A stretch of 64,000 bases of DNA from the NCBI RefSeq assembly GCF_020042665.1, contig NZ_CP083376.1, positions 1,276,001 through 1,340,000 on the forward strand, in the 5' to 3' direction. Shown here piece after piece: positions 43,549-55,097 of the stretch. The notes beneath the pieces were generated by a model. The model made no database searches, had not been told where the DNA came from, and was given only the letters and a program-made list of their open reading frames with translations. The stretch comes from Pseudoxanthomonas sp. X-1 (GTDB taxonomy: Bacteria > Pseudomonadota > Gammaproteobacteria > Xanthomonadales > Xanthomonadaceae). The first letter of the stretch is position 1. Every line of letters starts with the position of its first letter. The position numbers were made by a program, and so were the translations under genes.

Positions 43549-44379
43549 ATGCCGTCATCTCCTTCTTCGACGCCGCGCTGGCCCTGGGTCATCGTCGTGA
43601 TCTTGGTCGCCGCCGCGGGCTGGTGGCTGTTCGGCCAGCGCGACGCGCCGCAGTCAGCCCCTGACACCGACGCGGCGACCGCAGCGCAGCCGCAAGGCCC
43701 GGCCGCCTCGACGCCGCCCGCCGGGTCGCAGCCCCAGGCCGCCCCGGCCATCCAGCATCCGGTGCCCGGCGATGCGGCCGACGCCGCGCTGCCGGCGCTG
43801 GCCGCCAGTGACGACGCAGCTTGGCAGGCCTTGTCCGGCGCGTTCGGCAACGACGCGGCGCTCGGCATCGTGCTGCGCGAGCATCTGATCCAGCGCCTGG
43901 TGGTGATGATCGACAACCTCACCCAGCCCAGCCTCACGCGCAATGCGCTGGCGGTGAAGCCGGTCGAAGGCACACTGCAGGTCAGGGAAGGCGAGACGGC
44001 GATGGAGATCGATCCGGCCAATGCGCAGCGCTATGCGCCGTATGTCGCGGCCTTCACCCATGCCGACCCCGCCACGCTGGTGCAGGCGTATCGGCGCTTC
44101 TATCCGCTGTTCCAGCAGGCCTACCTGGAACTGGGCAAACCCAATGCTTACTTCAACGACCGTCTGGTGGAGGTGATCGACCATCTGCTGCAGGCGCCGG
44201 ATCCCGGCGGGCCGCTGCGCGTCGAACCCGACGGCAAGGGCCGCCTGCGCTTCACCGATCCGGCGCTGGAGCGTCTGTCGGTGGGGCAGAAGGCGCTGGT
44301 GCGTCTGGGCCCGCAGCAGGAGGCCGCGGTGAAGCAACAGCTGCGCGCCATCCGCACCGCGCTGACGCGCATGGACTAG
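43549..44379 (+). CDS. DUF3014 domain protein
   Basis: This 276-residue protein has one N-terminal membrane segment (about 11-28), a Pro/Ala/Gln-rich linker to about 75, then the DUF3014 domain. The domain shows LREHLIQRLVVMIDNLTQPS, AYRRFYPLFQQAYLELGKPNAYFNDRLVEVIDHLL and LSVGQKALVRLGPQQEAAVKQQL. It probably faces the periplasm. The family is common in Xanthomonadaceae and has no known function. ATG 43549 gives a 10-residue cytoplasmic start. It converges with the GST gene at a hairpin. Confidence 0.88.
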   Translation: MPSSPSSTPRWPWVIVVILVAAAGWWLFGQRDAPQSAPDTDAATAAQPQGPAASTPPAGSQPQAAPAIQHPVPGDAADAALPALAASDDAAWQALSGAFGNDAALGIVLREHLIQRLVVMIDNLTQPSLTRNALAVKPVEGTLQVREGETAMEIDPANAQRYAPYVAAFTHADPATLVQAYRRFYPLFQQAYLELGKPNAYFNDRLVEVIDHLLQAPDPGGPLRVEPDGKGRLRFTDPALERLSVGQKALVRLGPQQEAAVKQQLRAIRTALTRMD

Positions 44380-44380
44380 G

Positions 44381-44403
44381 CCTGCCCGAAAACGAAGGGC
44401 AGG
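44381..44403. terminator. Hairpin between convergent DUF3014 and GST genes
   Basis: CCTGCCC (44381-44387) and GGGCAGG (44397-44403) form a 7-bp GC stem with loop GAAAACGAA. There is no T tract, so it is a weak bidirectional terminator candidate. Confidence 0.45.
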
Positions 44404-44408
44404 GCGCC

Positions 44409-45116
44409 TCAGGCCGCGTCCAGCTCCGGGTAGTGGCGGAAGATGCCGTTGGTGTTGAACGGCAGCCGCCGCTCGGAGGCCAGATAGGCCGCGATGCGCG
44501 GGCGCTGCGCCACGCGCTCCTGCAGGCCGTGCAGCAGCGGCAGTTCCGGCGCCAGCGCGGCCATGCGCCGCGGGAACATGTACTGCAGCCCGCTCATCAG
44601 CTGGAACAGCGACAGGTCGACATAGGAATGCTGGCGCAGCGCATGCCGGCCATCGGCCTGCGCGAGCACCTGTTCGAAGTAGCCCAGGAACTTGGGCAGG
44701 CGCTGCGCGCGCAGGTCCGCGGCGCGCCGCTGCGCCTCGGCCTGCTGGTCCTGGTAGTACAGCGAGGAGGCGATGGGGTGGTGGGTGTCGTGCACCTCGG
44801 CGACCAGGTCGGCGATGGTCAGCTGCAGCTGCAGGGCCTGCAGGCGGCGCGACTCGGCCTCGGGTACCAGTTCCAGCGTCGGGCCGAGGTGATGCAGGAT
44901 CGCGCTCACCTGGGCCAGCACCAGGCGCCCGGCCTTGAGGAAGGGCGGCGCGAACGGCCGCGCGCCGTCATGCTGGCCGGACAGGAACGGCTCCATCGCC
45001 GCATCGCCCTGTTCGCGCACCACGTCGGTGTAGTCGGCGCCGGCATCCTCCAGCGCCAGCCGCACGAATTCGCCGCGCCCCTGAATGCCGCTCCAGTAGT
45101 ACAGCTCGTAATGCAT
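44409..45116 (-). CDS. Glutathione S-transferase family protein
   Basis: This 235-residue cytoplasmic protein has a thioredoxin-like N-terminal domain, [20 protein letters not shown], with the Tyr and GRGE spacing of sigma-like GSTs. A helical C-terminal domain contains [19 protein letters not shown], a typical GST N-capping-box region. It should conjugate glutathione to electrophiles; the substrate is unknown. ATG 45116 starts the domain; the open frame upstream belongs to the GIY-YIG neighbour in another frame. Confidence 0.87.
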   Translation of the reverse strand: MHYELYYWSGIQGRGEFVRLALEDAGADYTDVVREQGDAAMEPFLSGQHDGARPFAPPFLKAGRLVLAQVSAILHHLGPTLELVPEAESRRLQALQLQLTIADLVAEVHDTHHPIASSLYYQDQQAEAQRRAADLRAQRLPKFLGYFEQVLAQADGRHALRQHSYVDLSLFQLMSGLQYMFPRRMAALAPELPLLHGLQERVAQRPRIAAYLASERRLPFNTNGIFRHYPELDAA

Positions 45117-45189
45117 CGCATGCGCTCCTGTCTGGCCTCGACCTTCAAGCCTAAGCGGAGGCGGGCGAGGATCGGGTGAGTCGCCGTGC

Positions 45190-45453
45190 CTAAAGGCCGG
45201 CCTGCTCCAGCCAGGCCCGCTTGCGCGCGCGCGGCAGCTGCTTGACCTGCCACTCGGCGCGCGCGGCGCTGGCGCGGTCGGGATAGGCGCGGCTGGCCAG
45301 GATGCGCAGCGGCGGATGGGCGCGGGTGTAGCGCGCGCCGCGGCCCTGCTGGTGGGCGGCGAAGCGCGCGGGCACATCGGTGGTGATGCCGCAGTAGTAG
45401 CTGCCGTTGCGGCATTCGAGCAGATAGACGAACCAGGGCGCGGGCGCAGGCAT
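45190..45453 (-). CDS. GIY-YIG nuclease-fold protein (UPF0213/YhbQ type)
   Basis: This 87-residue single-domain protein has the GIY-YIG signature as [20 protein letters not shown] and the follow-on Arg/Glu positions in [16 protein letters not shown]. Members of this small group are probable DNA-binding or nuclease proteins; a role in genome maintenance has been suggested for YhbQ, but none is settled. The catalytic Tyr (SYYCGIT) and Arg are kept. It lies 73 bp upstream of the GST gene on the same strand. Confidence 0.88.
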   Translation of the reverse strand: MPAPAPWFVYLLECRNGSYYCGITTDVPARFAAHQQGRGARYTRAHPPLRILASRAYPDRASAARAEWQVKQLPRARKRAWLEQAGL

Positions 45454-45505
45454 CGGCGCCGATTATGCCGTGCCCACCGGCGCCTGAGCGCCACGTCTCA
45501 GCGCC

Positions 45506-45533
45506 CTTGAAACACGCTGCCTGAACGCCATGT
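45506..45533 (+). promoter_or_regulatory. Sigma-32 (heat-shock) promoter of clpB
   Basis: CTTGAAA (45506-45512), 13 bp, CGCCATGT (45526-45533) matches the RpoH consensus CTTGAAA-N11-16-CCCCATnT at all but one fixed position. Transcription would start near 45540, giving a leader of about 40 nt before the clpB ATG at 45582. Confidence 0.85.
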
Positions 45534-45581
45534 GGAAGACATTGCCGGCCTCGCCGGCCCCGATTCCCGAGAGGATTTCCC

Positions 45582-48167
<2,586 letters not shown>

Positions 48168-48232
48168 GGCCGACGACGCGGGGGCGGGCACATGCCGCCC
48201 TCGCATCGGCTGATGACGCAAGGTGATGACGG

Positions 48233-48252
48233 CGGCCGCGCATGCGCGGCCG
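48233..48252. terminator. Perfect 20-bp GC palindrome between clpB and metY
   Basis: CGGCCGCGCATGCGCGGCCG is a full inverted repeat that would form a strong hairpin in RNA. It lies 66 bp after the clpB stop and 56 bp before the metY ATG. Only TTGT follows, so it is a terminator or a protein site, uncertain which. Confidence 0.5.
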
Positions 48253-48307
48253 TTGTCGTGCCGCCTGCACTATCTTGCGCGGCACATCGACCCACGCGAG
48301 CCACGCC

Positions 48308-49600
48308 ATGCCCGAGCAGAACCCCCACTGGAAGCCGGAAACCCTGGCCGTCCACGCCGGCTGGTCGCCGGACCCGACCACCCACGCGGTGGCGGTGCCG
48401 ATCTACCAGACCGTGGCCTACGCCTTCGACAGCGCCCAGCATGGCGCCGACCTGTTCGACCTCAAGGTGCCGGGCAACATCTACACCCGGATCATGAATC
48501 CCACCACCGACGTGCTGGAAAAGCGCGTGGCGGCGCTGGAAGGCGGCCTGGCCGCGCTGGCCGTGGCCTCGGGATCGGCGGCGATCACCTATGCCATCCA
48601 GACCATCGCCGAGGCCGGTGACAACATCGTCTCGTCCGGCGCGCTGTATGGCGGCACCTACAACCTGTTCGCGCATACGCTGCCGCAGTTCGGCATCCAG
48701 GTGCGCTTCGCCGACTACCGCGATCCGGCGGCGTTCGAGCGGCTGATCGACGGCAGGACCAAGGCGGTGTTCGTCGAATCGGTCGGCAACCCGCTGGGCA
48801 ACATCACCGACCTCGAGGCCATCGCCCGGGTCGCCCACGCGCACGGCGTGCCGCTGATCGTGGACAACACCGTGCCCTCGCCCTACCTGCTGCGGCCGAT
48901 CGACCATGGCGCCGACATCGTGGTGCATTCGTTGACCAAGTACCTGGGCGGGCACGGCAACAGCCTGGGGGGCGCGATCGTGGACAGCGGGCGCTTCCCC
49001 TGGGCCGAGCACGCCGCGCGCTTCCCGCGCCTCAACGAGCCCGATGTGAGCTACCACGGCGTGGTCTACACCCAGGCGCTGGGGCCGGCGGCCTATATCG
49101 GCCGCGCCCGCGTGGTGCCGCTGCGCAACACCGGCGCGGCGCTCTCGCCGTTCAACGCCTTCCTGATCCTGCAGGGCATCGAGACGCTGGCCCTGCGCAT
49201 GGACCGGATCAGCGCCAATGCGCTGGCGGTGGCCGACTACCTGCGGCGGCATCCCAAGGTGTCCTGGGTGCGCTACGCCGGCCTGGCCGATGATCCCGAG
49301 CACGCCCTGGCGCGGAAGTACCTGCCCAGGGGCGCCTCGGGCCTGCTGACCTTCGGCCTGCCGGGCGGCCGCGAGGCCGGCGCCGCCTTCCTCGATGCGC
49401 TGCAGCTGTTCACCCGCCTGGTGAACATCGGCGATGCCCGTTCGCTGGCCACCCATCCGGCGTCCACCACCCACCGCCAGCTCTCGCCCGAGGAGCTGGC
49501 GCAGGCCGGCGTGGGGCTGGACACGGTGCGCCTGTGCGTGGGCATCGAACACCTCGACGACCTGCTGGCCGACCTGGAGCAGGCGCTGGCGCAGGCCTGA
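48308..49600 (+). CDS. metY: O-acetylhomoserine/O-acetylserine sulfhydrylase (cystathionine gamma-synthase family)
   Basis: This 430-residue PLP enzyme makes homocysteine directly from O-acetyl- or O-succinylhomoserine and sulfide. Family blocks are TLAVHAGWSPDPTTHAVAVPIYQT, NIYTRIMNPTTDVLEKRVAALEGG, ASGSAAITYAIQTIAEAGDNIV, the PLP lysine in VVHSLTKYLGGHGN, and the C-terminal SLATHPASTTHRQL. The N-terminus and length fit MetY better than MetB/MetC, although acyl-donor preference cannot be read here. ATG 48308 begins the conserved part. It is a single gene. Confidence 0.9.
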   Translation: MPEQNPHWKPETLAVHAGWSPDPTTHAVAVPIYQTVAYAFDSAQHGADLFDLKVPGNIYTRIMNPTTDVLEKRVAALEGGLAALAVASGSAAITYAIQTIAEAGDNIVSSGALYGGTYNLFAHTLPQFGIQVRFADYRDPAAFERLIDGRTKAVFVESVGNPLGNITDLEAIARVAHAHGVPLIVDNTVPSPYLLRPIDHGADIVVHSLTKYLGGHGNSLGGAIVDSGRFPWAEHAARFPRLNEPDVSYHGVVYTQALGPAAYIGRARVVPLRNTGAALSPFNAFLILQGIETLALRMDRISANALAVADYLRRHPKVSWVRYAGLADDPEHALARKYLPRGASGLLTFGLPGGREAGAAFLDALQLFTRLVNIGDARSLATHPASTTHRQLSPEELAQAGVGLDTVRLCVGIEHLDDLLADLEQALAQA

Positions 49601-49697
49601 GCATGCGCGCCACGGGCGCATCAGGGAGCGCCAGGCGCCGTCCAGGTCCGGCGCGCCCGGCGCCACGCGTGCGCCGCCGGGCGCGGCGGTCGCGCGC

Positions 49698-50447
49698 TCA
49701 GGCCTGGGCGAAGCCGCCGTCGACGAACACCTCGCTGCCGGTCATGAAGCTGCTCTCGTCCGAGGCCAGGAACAGCGCGGTCGCCGCGACTTCCTCCACG
49801 CGCCCGATGCGGCCCAGCGGCAGCTGCGCGGTCATGCTCTCCATGATCGCGTCCTGCTGGCCGGTGGTGGACAGGGCCTGGTCCAGCCCCGGGGTCGCGA
49901 TCGGACCGGGCGAGAGCACGTTGACGCGGATGCCCGTGCCTTTCAGGTCCAGCGCCCAGCTGCGCGCGAAGTTGCGCAGGGCGGCCTTGGTGGCGCTGTA
50001 GACGCTGAACGCCGGGGTGCCCATGACGCCGGCGGTGGAGCCGGTCAGGACGATCGAGCCGCCGTCGCGCATCAGCGGCAGGGCCTTCTGCACGGTGAAC
50101 AGCGTGCCCTTGACGTTGACGCCGAAGGTGCGGTCGAACGAGTCCTCGGTGATCGACCCGAGTGGCTCGAAGTCTCCCGCGCCGGCGTTGGCGAACAGGA
50201 CATCGATCCGCCCCTTGCGCGCCTTGATCTGATCGAAGACGCGGTCCAGGTCCTCCAGCCTGGAGATATCGCCCTGCAGCGCGATGGCGTCGCCGCCGAT
50301 CAGGCCCAGGGCCTTGTCCAGCTCCTCCTGGCGACGTCCGACGATGACGACGCTGGCGCCTTCAGCCGCGAAACGGATGGCGCTGGCCAGTCCGATGCCG
50401 CTGTTGCCGCCGGTTACCACTGCGATCTTGCCGTTGAGCCTGCTCAT
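49698..50447 (-). CDS. SDR family oxidoreductase (HxlR-paired)
   Basis: This 249-residue classical short-chain dehydrogenase has the NAD(P) loop [14 protein letters not shown], the NAG motif FANAGAG, the catalytic Ser-Tyr-Lys in VLTGSTAG and [10 protein letters not shown], and a C-terminal VDGGF. An Arg pair (GRRQ) after strand 2 suggests NADP. The substrate is unknown. The start ATG 50447 is near the operator region of the divergent HxlR gene, so expression is probably controlled by that regulator, perhaps in response to an electrophile. The frame above the ATG has no homology. Confidence 0.9.
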   Translation of the reverse strand: MSRLNGKIAVVTGGNSGIGLASAIRFAAEGASVVIVGRRQEELDKALGLIGGDAIALQGDISRLEDLDRVFDQIKARKGRIDVLFANAGAGDFEPLGSITEDSFDRTFGVNVKGTLFTVQKALPLMRDGGSIVLTGSTAGVMGTPAFSVYSATKAALRNFARSWALDLKGTGIRVNVLSPGPIATPGLDQALSTTGQQDAIMESMTAQLPLGRIGRVEEVAATALFLASDESSFMTGSEVFVDGGFAQA

Positions 50448-50504
50448 GATCCTGTCCACGAATGAGGGAGGCGCGACTGTAGATCCGGGATATTTTTTTG
50501 AATA

Positions 50505-50526
50505 GTATGCACCTTTAGGTAAGTAC
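50505..50526. promoter_or_regulatory. Imperfect 22-bp dyad, likely HxlR operator
   Basis: GTATGCACCTTTAGGTAAGTAC (GTAnnnACCTnnAGGTnnnTAC) is symmetric at 14 of its positions. It sits in the divergent gap between the SDR gene (start 50447) and the HxlR gene (start 50545), the usual place for autoregulation. HxlR proteins are dimeric winged-helix regulators that bind such dyads. Confidence 0.7.
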
Positions 50527-50544
50527 CTTCGGAGCAGCATCCTC

Positions 50545-50919
50545 ATGGCCGACAACGGCAGCTTCACCTGTGGACTCGAGGCCGCGCTGGCCATGGTCAG
50601 CGGCAAATGGAAGCCCCTGGTGCTGTACCACCTGGCCAAGGACGTGCACCGCTACGGCGAACTGCGCCGCGCGATCGGCGGCGTCACCGACAAGGTGCTG
50701 ATCCAGCACCTCAAGGAGCTGGAGCGCGACGAAATCGTCGAGCGGCGCGATTTCCAGGAAATCCCGCCGCGGGTCGAGTATTCGCTCACCCCGTTCGGCC
50801 AGTCCCTGGCCACCGCGCTGGTCGGCCTGTGCGTCTGGGGCACCGAGCACATGGCGACGGTCGAGCGCATCAGCGGACGCCGCGCAGCGGCTGGCGCGCG
50901 GGCAAGCGCGACGGGCTGA
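50545..50919 (+). CDS. HxlR family transcriptional regulator
   Basis: This 124-residue winged-helix protein has the HxlR layout: [62 protein letters not shown], then [16 protein letters not shown] Cys at residue 9 (SFTCGLEA) is in the place used by redox- or aldehyde-sensing members such as HypR and YodB, so thiol sensing is possible. ATG 50545 has GGAG about ten bases upstream. It is divergent from the SDR gene, with the dyad at 50505-50526 between them. Confidence 0.92.
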   Translation: MADNGSFTCGLEAALAMVSGKWKPLVLYHLAKDVHRYGELRRAIGGVTDKVLIQHLKELERDEIVERRDFQEIPPRVEYSLTPFGQSLATALVGLCVWGTEHMATVERISGRRAAAGARASATG

Positions 50920-51044
50920 GCGTCCGGAGCGGCCCGCGCGGGTCGCGGCCTGGATCACGTCGGGTCCGGCGTTGCGGACAGCTGGGTGAAAGCCAGCGGC
51001 GGGATGCTGTGGCGCCGGCCGTCGCGCCCCATCGCCGTCTCCGC

Positions 51045-52145
51045 ATGTCCGTTCCCGTCCTGTTTTCGTCCGTCGCCCACGCCTGGTCCACGCTGGTCGA
51101 TCTGCTGGCCCGCCAGGCCGTGGCGCCGCTGCTGTCCGCGCTGCATCTGGCCGGGCTCAGCGACGATCCGCACGACATCGCCGCCTCGCTGCTGATCGCC
51201 TGCCTGCAGCTGGCCGTCATCGGCCTGGTCTTCCGCCCGCTGGAGCGCCTGTGGCCGGCCGAGCGCTGGAAGCACCGGCGGCTGGCGCGGATCGACTTCC
51301 ACTACACCTGGGTGATGCTGGTCGGGGTCTTCCCGCTGTTCTCGTTCCTGGTGCTGACGCCGCTGGCCAACCTGGCCGGCGGCGGCGTGGACGCCGGCAC
51401 CCCCGGCCACGGCCTGCGCGACGCCTGGCCCTGGCTGGACCGCCATCCGGCGGTGCTGTTCGTCGCGTACTACGTGGTCTACGACTTCACCTACTATTGG
51501 ATGCACCGCGTGCAGCACTGGATGCCGTGGTGGTGGGCGATGCATTCCATGCACCACAGCCAGCGCCAGCTCAGCTGCTGGGCCAACGACCGCAGCCACT
51601 ATCTGGACGGCGCGCTGCAGTCCTTCGTGCTGGCCGGCGTGGGCGTGGCCTTCGGCATCCGCGCCGACGAGTTCGCCTGGATGATGCTGCTGGGCGAACT
51701 GGTGCAGAACTTCTCCCACGCCAACGTGCGCATCGGCTTCGGCCCGGTGCTGGAGAAGGTGCTCGTCGATCCGAAGTTCCACCGCCTGCACCACATGGTC
51801 GTGGACCCGCAGCGGCCCGACCTGCACAACTGCAACTTCGGCCAGGTGCTGGCTGTATGGGACGTGCTGTTCGGCACCGCGCTGTACGGCGAGCCGGTGC
51901 GGCCCACCGGCGTGGCCGATCCGATGGTCGACCGCGACAACGAGCTGGGCCTGGTGGCGATGCAGTGGGAGACACTCAAGCGCTTCTGGGGCGCGGTGCG
52001 CTGCCGCGCCGGCTGGACGCCGGGGGAGGTGGCCTTCGACCAGGACTATCGGCCGGTGCCGGTGCGCCACGAGGCGCATGCGCCCGCGCCGGCGCAGGGC
52101 GCGGAAGACGTGCCGGTGCTGGAGGGCGAGCGCGTCCGCTGCTGA
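51045..52145 (+). CDS. Sterol desaturase / fatty acid hydroxylase family membrane protein
   Basis: This 366-residue protein of the fatty-acid-hydroxylase superfamily is a di-iron membrane enzyme. After a hydrophobic N-terminus, the histidine clusters YWMHRVQHWMP, AMHSMHHSQ and FHRLHHMVVD provide the metal ligands. Membrane segments lie at about 47-66, 83-103 and 128-148. Relatives hydroxylate or desaturate lipids such as sphingolipid, carotenoid or alkyl-glycerol chains; the bacterial role here is unknown. ATG 51045 is used because the frame to its left belongs to sequence behind the HxlR gene. It converges on the antiporter gene. Confidence 0.88.
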   Translation: MSVPVLFSSVAHAWSTLVDLLARQAVAPLLSALHLAGLSDDPHDIAASLLIACLQLAVIGLVFRPLERLWPAERWKHRRLARIDFHYTWVMLVGVFPLFSFLVLTPLANLAGGGVDAGTPGHGLRDAWPWLDRHPAVLFVAYYVVYDFTYYWMHRVQHWMPWWWAMHSMHHSQRQLSCWANDRSHYLDGALQSFVLAGVGVAFGIRADEFAWMMLLGELVQNFSHANVRIGFGPVLEKVLVDPKFHRLHHMVVDPQRPDLHNCNFGQVLAVWDVLFGTALYGEPVRPTGVADPMVDRDNELGLVAMQWETLKRFWGAVRCRAGWTPGEVAFDQDYRPVPVRHEAHAPAPAQGAEDVPVLEGERVRC

Positions 52146-52166
52146 TCCGGCCCGCGGTGTCGGGCG

Positions 52167-52182
52167 GAGGCGCCGCCGCCTC
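52167..52182. terminator. GC hairpin at the convergent junction
   Basis: GAGGCG-CCGC-CGCCTC forms a 6-bp stem between the hydroxylase stop and the last codon of the antiporter gene. It lacks a T tract on both strands. It is a weak terminator candidate. Confidence 0.35.
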
Positions 52183-53908
52183 AGGCAGGCGGCGCGGCCG
52201 GCGTGGCGGCGGGCGGGCGCCCCTGCCGGTACGGCGGCATGGCCATGATCATCTCGGCCAGCGAGAACGCCAGTTCGCGCTCGGCCAGCACGGCGGCATC
52301 GGCGCCGTGTTCGAGCAGGTGTTCGACCTCGGCCTCGCTGTGCGCGCGCGCCAGCACGGTCAGCTCGGGATTGAGCGCGCGCAGCTTGGCGATGGCCTCG
52401 CCGGCCTCCAGCGGCTGCGGGATGGCCAGCACCGCGATGCGCGCCTTGTCCGGTTGGGCCTCGGCCAGCACCGCGTCGGCCGCCGCGCTGCCGCGGATGG
52501 CGGGGATGCCGGCCGCGTGCGCCTTGTCGACGTTGTCGCGGCTGTCGTCGATCACCACCACCGGCACGCCGCGCTCGTGCAGCACGTGCACCAGGTTGCT
52601 GCCCACGCGGCCGTAGCCGATCACGATGGCGTGCTCGCCGGCGCGTAGGGGCGGGCCCGGCAGCGGTTCGGGTTCGGCCGCCTGCGCGCCGGGCGTGTCC
52701 TCGGCGTGGCGCCGCAGCCAACGGTCCAGCGCGGCGAACAGGAAGGGATTGGCCACGATCGAGAGCAGCGCGCCGGCCAGGATCAGGTCGTGACCCTCCT
52801 GCGGCAGGATCTTCAGCGCCAGGCCCAGGCCGGCCAGGATGAAGGAGAACTCGCCGATCTGCGCCAGGCTGGCCGAGATGGTCAGCGCCGTGCCCTTGGG
52901 ATGGCCGAAGGCGCGCACGATCGCGTAGGCGGCCAGCGACTTGCCGACCACGATGATCAGGAAGGTCGCCACCAGCTGCAGCGGATACTTCACCACGATG
53001 GTCGGGTCGAACAGCATGCCGACCGAGACGAAGAACAGCACCGCGAACGCATCGCGCAGCGGCAGCGAATCGTTGGCCGCCTTGTGGCTCAGCTCGGACT
53101 CGTTGAGCAGCATGCCGGCGAAGAACGCGCCCAGCGCGAAGCTCACGCCGAACAGCTTGGCCGAGCCGAACGCCACGCCCAGCGCGATGGCCAGCACCGA
53201 CAGGGTGAACAGCTCGCGCGAGCCGGTGGCGGCGACCCGTTCCAGCGTCCAGGGGATCACACGGCGCCCGACCAGCAGCATCACCGCCACGAACGCGGCC
53301 ACCTGCAGCAGGGTGGCGCCCATGGCCTTGGCGATCTCCACCCACGCGCCGCCGCCGGCCCTGGCGCCGGCCTCGCCTTCGCCCAGCGCGCCGGCCAGCG
53401 CCGGCAGCAGCACCAGCGCCAGGACCATCGCCAGGTCCTCCACGATCAGCCAGCCGACCGCGATGCGGCCGCGGCTGGTGTCGAGCATGCGCCGCTCTTC
53501 CATCGCCCGCAGCAGCACCACCGTGCTGGCCACCGACAGTGCCAGGCCGAACACGAAGCCCTGGATCGGGTTCCAGCCCATCCACCAGGCCAGGCCGAAG
53601 CCCAGCAGCGTGGCCACGGTGATCTGCACGACCGCACCGGGGATGGCGATCTTCTTGACCGACATCAGGTCTTCGAGCGAGAAGTGCAGGCCCACGCCGA
53701 ACATCAGCAGCATCACGCCCAGTTCGGACAACTGCGTGGCCAGATCCTGGTCGGCGACGAAGCCGGGGGTGAACGGCCCGACGATCATGCCGGCCACCAG
53801 ATAGCCCACCAGCGGCGAGAGCTTGAGCTTGTTGGCCAGCGCGCCCAGCAGGAAGGCCACGGCCAGGCCGACGGCGATGATGTCGATCAGGCTGGTGTCG
53901 TGATGCAT
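52181..53908 (-). CDS. Kef-type cation:proton antiporter with TrkA-N domain (YbaL/CPA2)
   Basis: This 575-residue protein has a 12-helix CPA2 exchanger domain (to about 385): LSPLVGYLVAGMIVGPFTPG, ELGVMLLMFGVGLHF, ALSVASTVVLLRAME and VEDLAMVLALVLLPAL. A TrkA-N nucleotide-binding domain follows, AIVIGYGRVGSNLVHVLHERGVPVVVIDD (about 405-540). It probably exchanges K+ or Na+ for H+, gated by NAD(H) or another nucleotide. Closest in build to E. coli YbaL. ATG 53908 gives the usual N-terminus. 53909-54146 holds no recognised gene. Confidence 0.92.
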   Translation of the reverse strand: MHHDTSLIDIIAVGLAVAFLLGALANKLKLSPLVGYLVAGMIVGPFTPGFVADQDLATQLSELGVMLLMFGVGLHFSLEDLMSVKKIAIPGAVVQITVATLLGFGLAWWMGWNPIQGFVFGLALSVASTVVLLRAMEERRMLDTSRGRIAVGWLIVEDLAMVLALVLLPALAGALGEGEAGARAGGGAWVEIAKAMGATLLQVAAFVAVMLLVGRRVIPWTLERVAATGSRELFTLSVLAIALGVAFGSAKLFGVSFALGAFFAGMLLNESELSHKAANDSLPLRDAFAVLFFVSVGMLFDPTIVVKYPLQLVATFLIIVVGKSLAAYAIVRAFGHPKGTALTISASLAQIGEFSFILAGLGLALKILPQEGHDLILAGALLSIVANPFLFAALDRWLRRHAEDTPGAQAAEPEPLPGPPLRAGEHAIVIGYGRVGSNLVHVLHERGVPVVVIDDSRDNVDKAHAAGIPAIRGSAAADAVLAEAQPDKARIAVLAIPQPLEAGEAIAKLRALNPELTVLARAHSEAEVEHLLEHGADAAVLAERELAFSLAEMIMAMPPYRQGRPPAATPAAPPA

Positions 53909-54146
53909 GGGCGTCCTTCGTGTTGCGCTCGATCCGTCATTCGAGTTTCGCTCAGCATGAACAGGCTGCGCAAATCGAAAATGACCAAACGGTTCATGCG
54001 GCCTATCGATGATGACCGAACCGACAGCTGTGATGCCCCGACCTTACGCCGATCGGGCGAGCCCGGATGTCGCGGTCTCGGGCGTGCAGACGGCCAAGGC
54101 ACTCCGCGATGCGGGGCGGCTGCGATGGCGCGCACCCTGCATTGGG

Positions 54147-55058
54147 TCAGAACGTCGTTCCTGTCAGCGCCTCGGACGTCGACCACAGCCGCGCCGCCGT
54201 CGTCGCATCCAGCGCCTGCGGGGGAATGACGGCGGTGGCTGGATAGCCCCGCGTCTCGCTGAGCCTGCCCGGGCCGTAATAGGCCCCGCCATGCGCCTGC
54301 GGCGACGTCGCCGCGAACAGCGTCGGCAACGCGCCCTGCGCCGCGGGCTGGAACAGGAACCACATGAAACGGCGCAGCATGCCGGGCACGCTCCATGCCC
54401 CGGCGCCATTGGGCAGCAGATCGGTACGCGAGATGCCCGGATGGGCCGCGATGCTCTGGATTCCCCAGCCGGCGGCATCGCTGCGACGCTGCAGCTCGAG
54501 GGCGAACATCAGGCAGGCCAGTTTGGACTGGCCATAAGCCTGCATCGGCTTGTAGCCCTGCCGGGCTTCCAGATCGTTGAAGTCGATGGCCGCGGCGCGC
54601 GCGGCAATGCTGGAGAGGGTGACCACGCGCGCCTGGCTGCTCTTGCGGAGCAAAGGCAGCAGCAGGGCGGTCAAGGCGAAGTGCCCCAGGTAGTTCGTGC
54701 CGAGCTGCAACTCGAAGCCGTCGGCGGTGGACTGACGCTGAGGCGGCGACATCACCGCGGCGTTGTTGATCAGCAGATCCAGGCTGTTCCGCGAACTGCG
54801 CAGGCCTTCGACGAACGACCGGATGGAAGTCAGGTTGGCCAAGTCGACGAGGCCAAACTCCACGCGTGCGCCTGGAACGTCCTGGCGGATCCGATCCACG
54901 GCCACGTTTCCCTTGGAGGGATTCCGCCCCGCGATGATCACGTTCGCACCCGCGCGGGCGAGCGCCAGCGCCGTCTGGAATCCCAGGCCGCCGGTGCCGG
55001 TGACGACCGCCGTGCGACCGCGCTGGGAAGGAATGTCGGACGCTGTCCAATGGCGCAT
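54147..55058 (-). CDS. SDR family oxidoreductase (TetR-paired)
   Basis: This 303-residue short-chain dehydrogenase resembles the retinol/protochlorophyllide-reductase-like SDRs: LLINNAAVM, GTNYLGHFALTALLLPLL, VVTLSS and the catalytic YGQSKLACLMF. The cofactor loop reads VVTGTGGLGFQTA, one residue shorter than the usual TGxxxGxG, so the binding turn may be altered. ATG 55058 follows a good minus-strand promoter at 55098-55126. The gene is divergent from a TetR regulator, whose operator overlaps that promoter. The substrate is unknown. Confidence 0.9.
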   Translation of the reverse strand: MRHWTASDIPSQRGRTAVVTGTGGLGFQTALALARAGANVIIAGRNPSKGNVAVDRIRQDVPGARVEFGLVDLANLTSIRSFVEGLRSSRNSLDLLINNAAVMSPPQRQSTADGFELQLGTNYLGHFALTALLLPLLRKSSQARVVTLSSIAARAAAIDFNDLEARQGYKPMQAYGQSKLACLMFALELQRRSDAAGWGIQSIAAHPGISRTDLLPNGAGAWSVPGMLRRFMWFLFQPAAQGALPTLFAATSPQAHGGAYYGPGRLSETRGYPATAVIPPQALDATTAARLWSTSEALTGTTF

Positions 55059-55097
55059 GGTGCTGCCTCAACGAAGGGTGGGATACACTGGGTGTCA

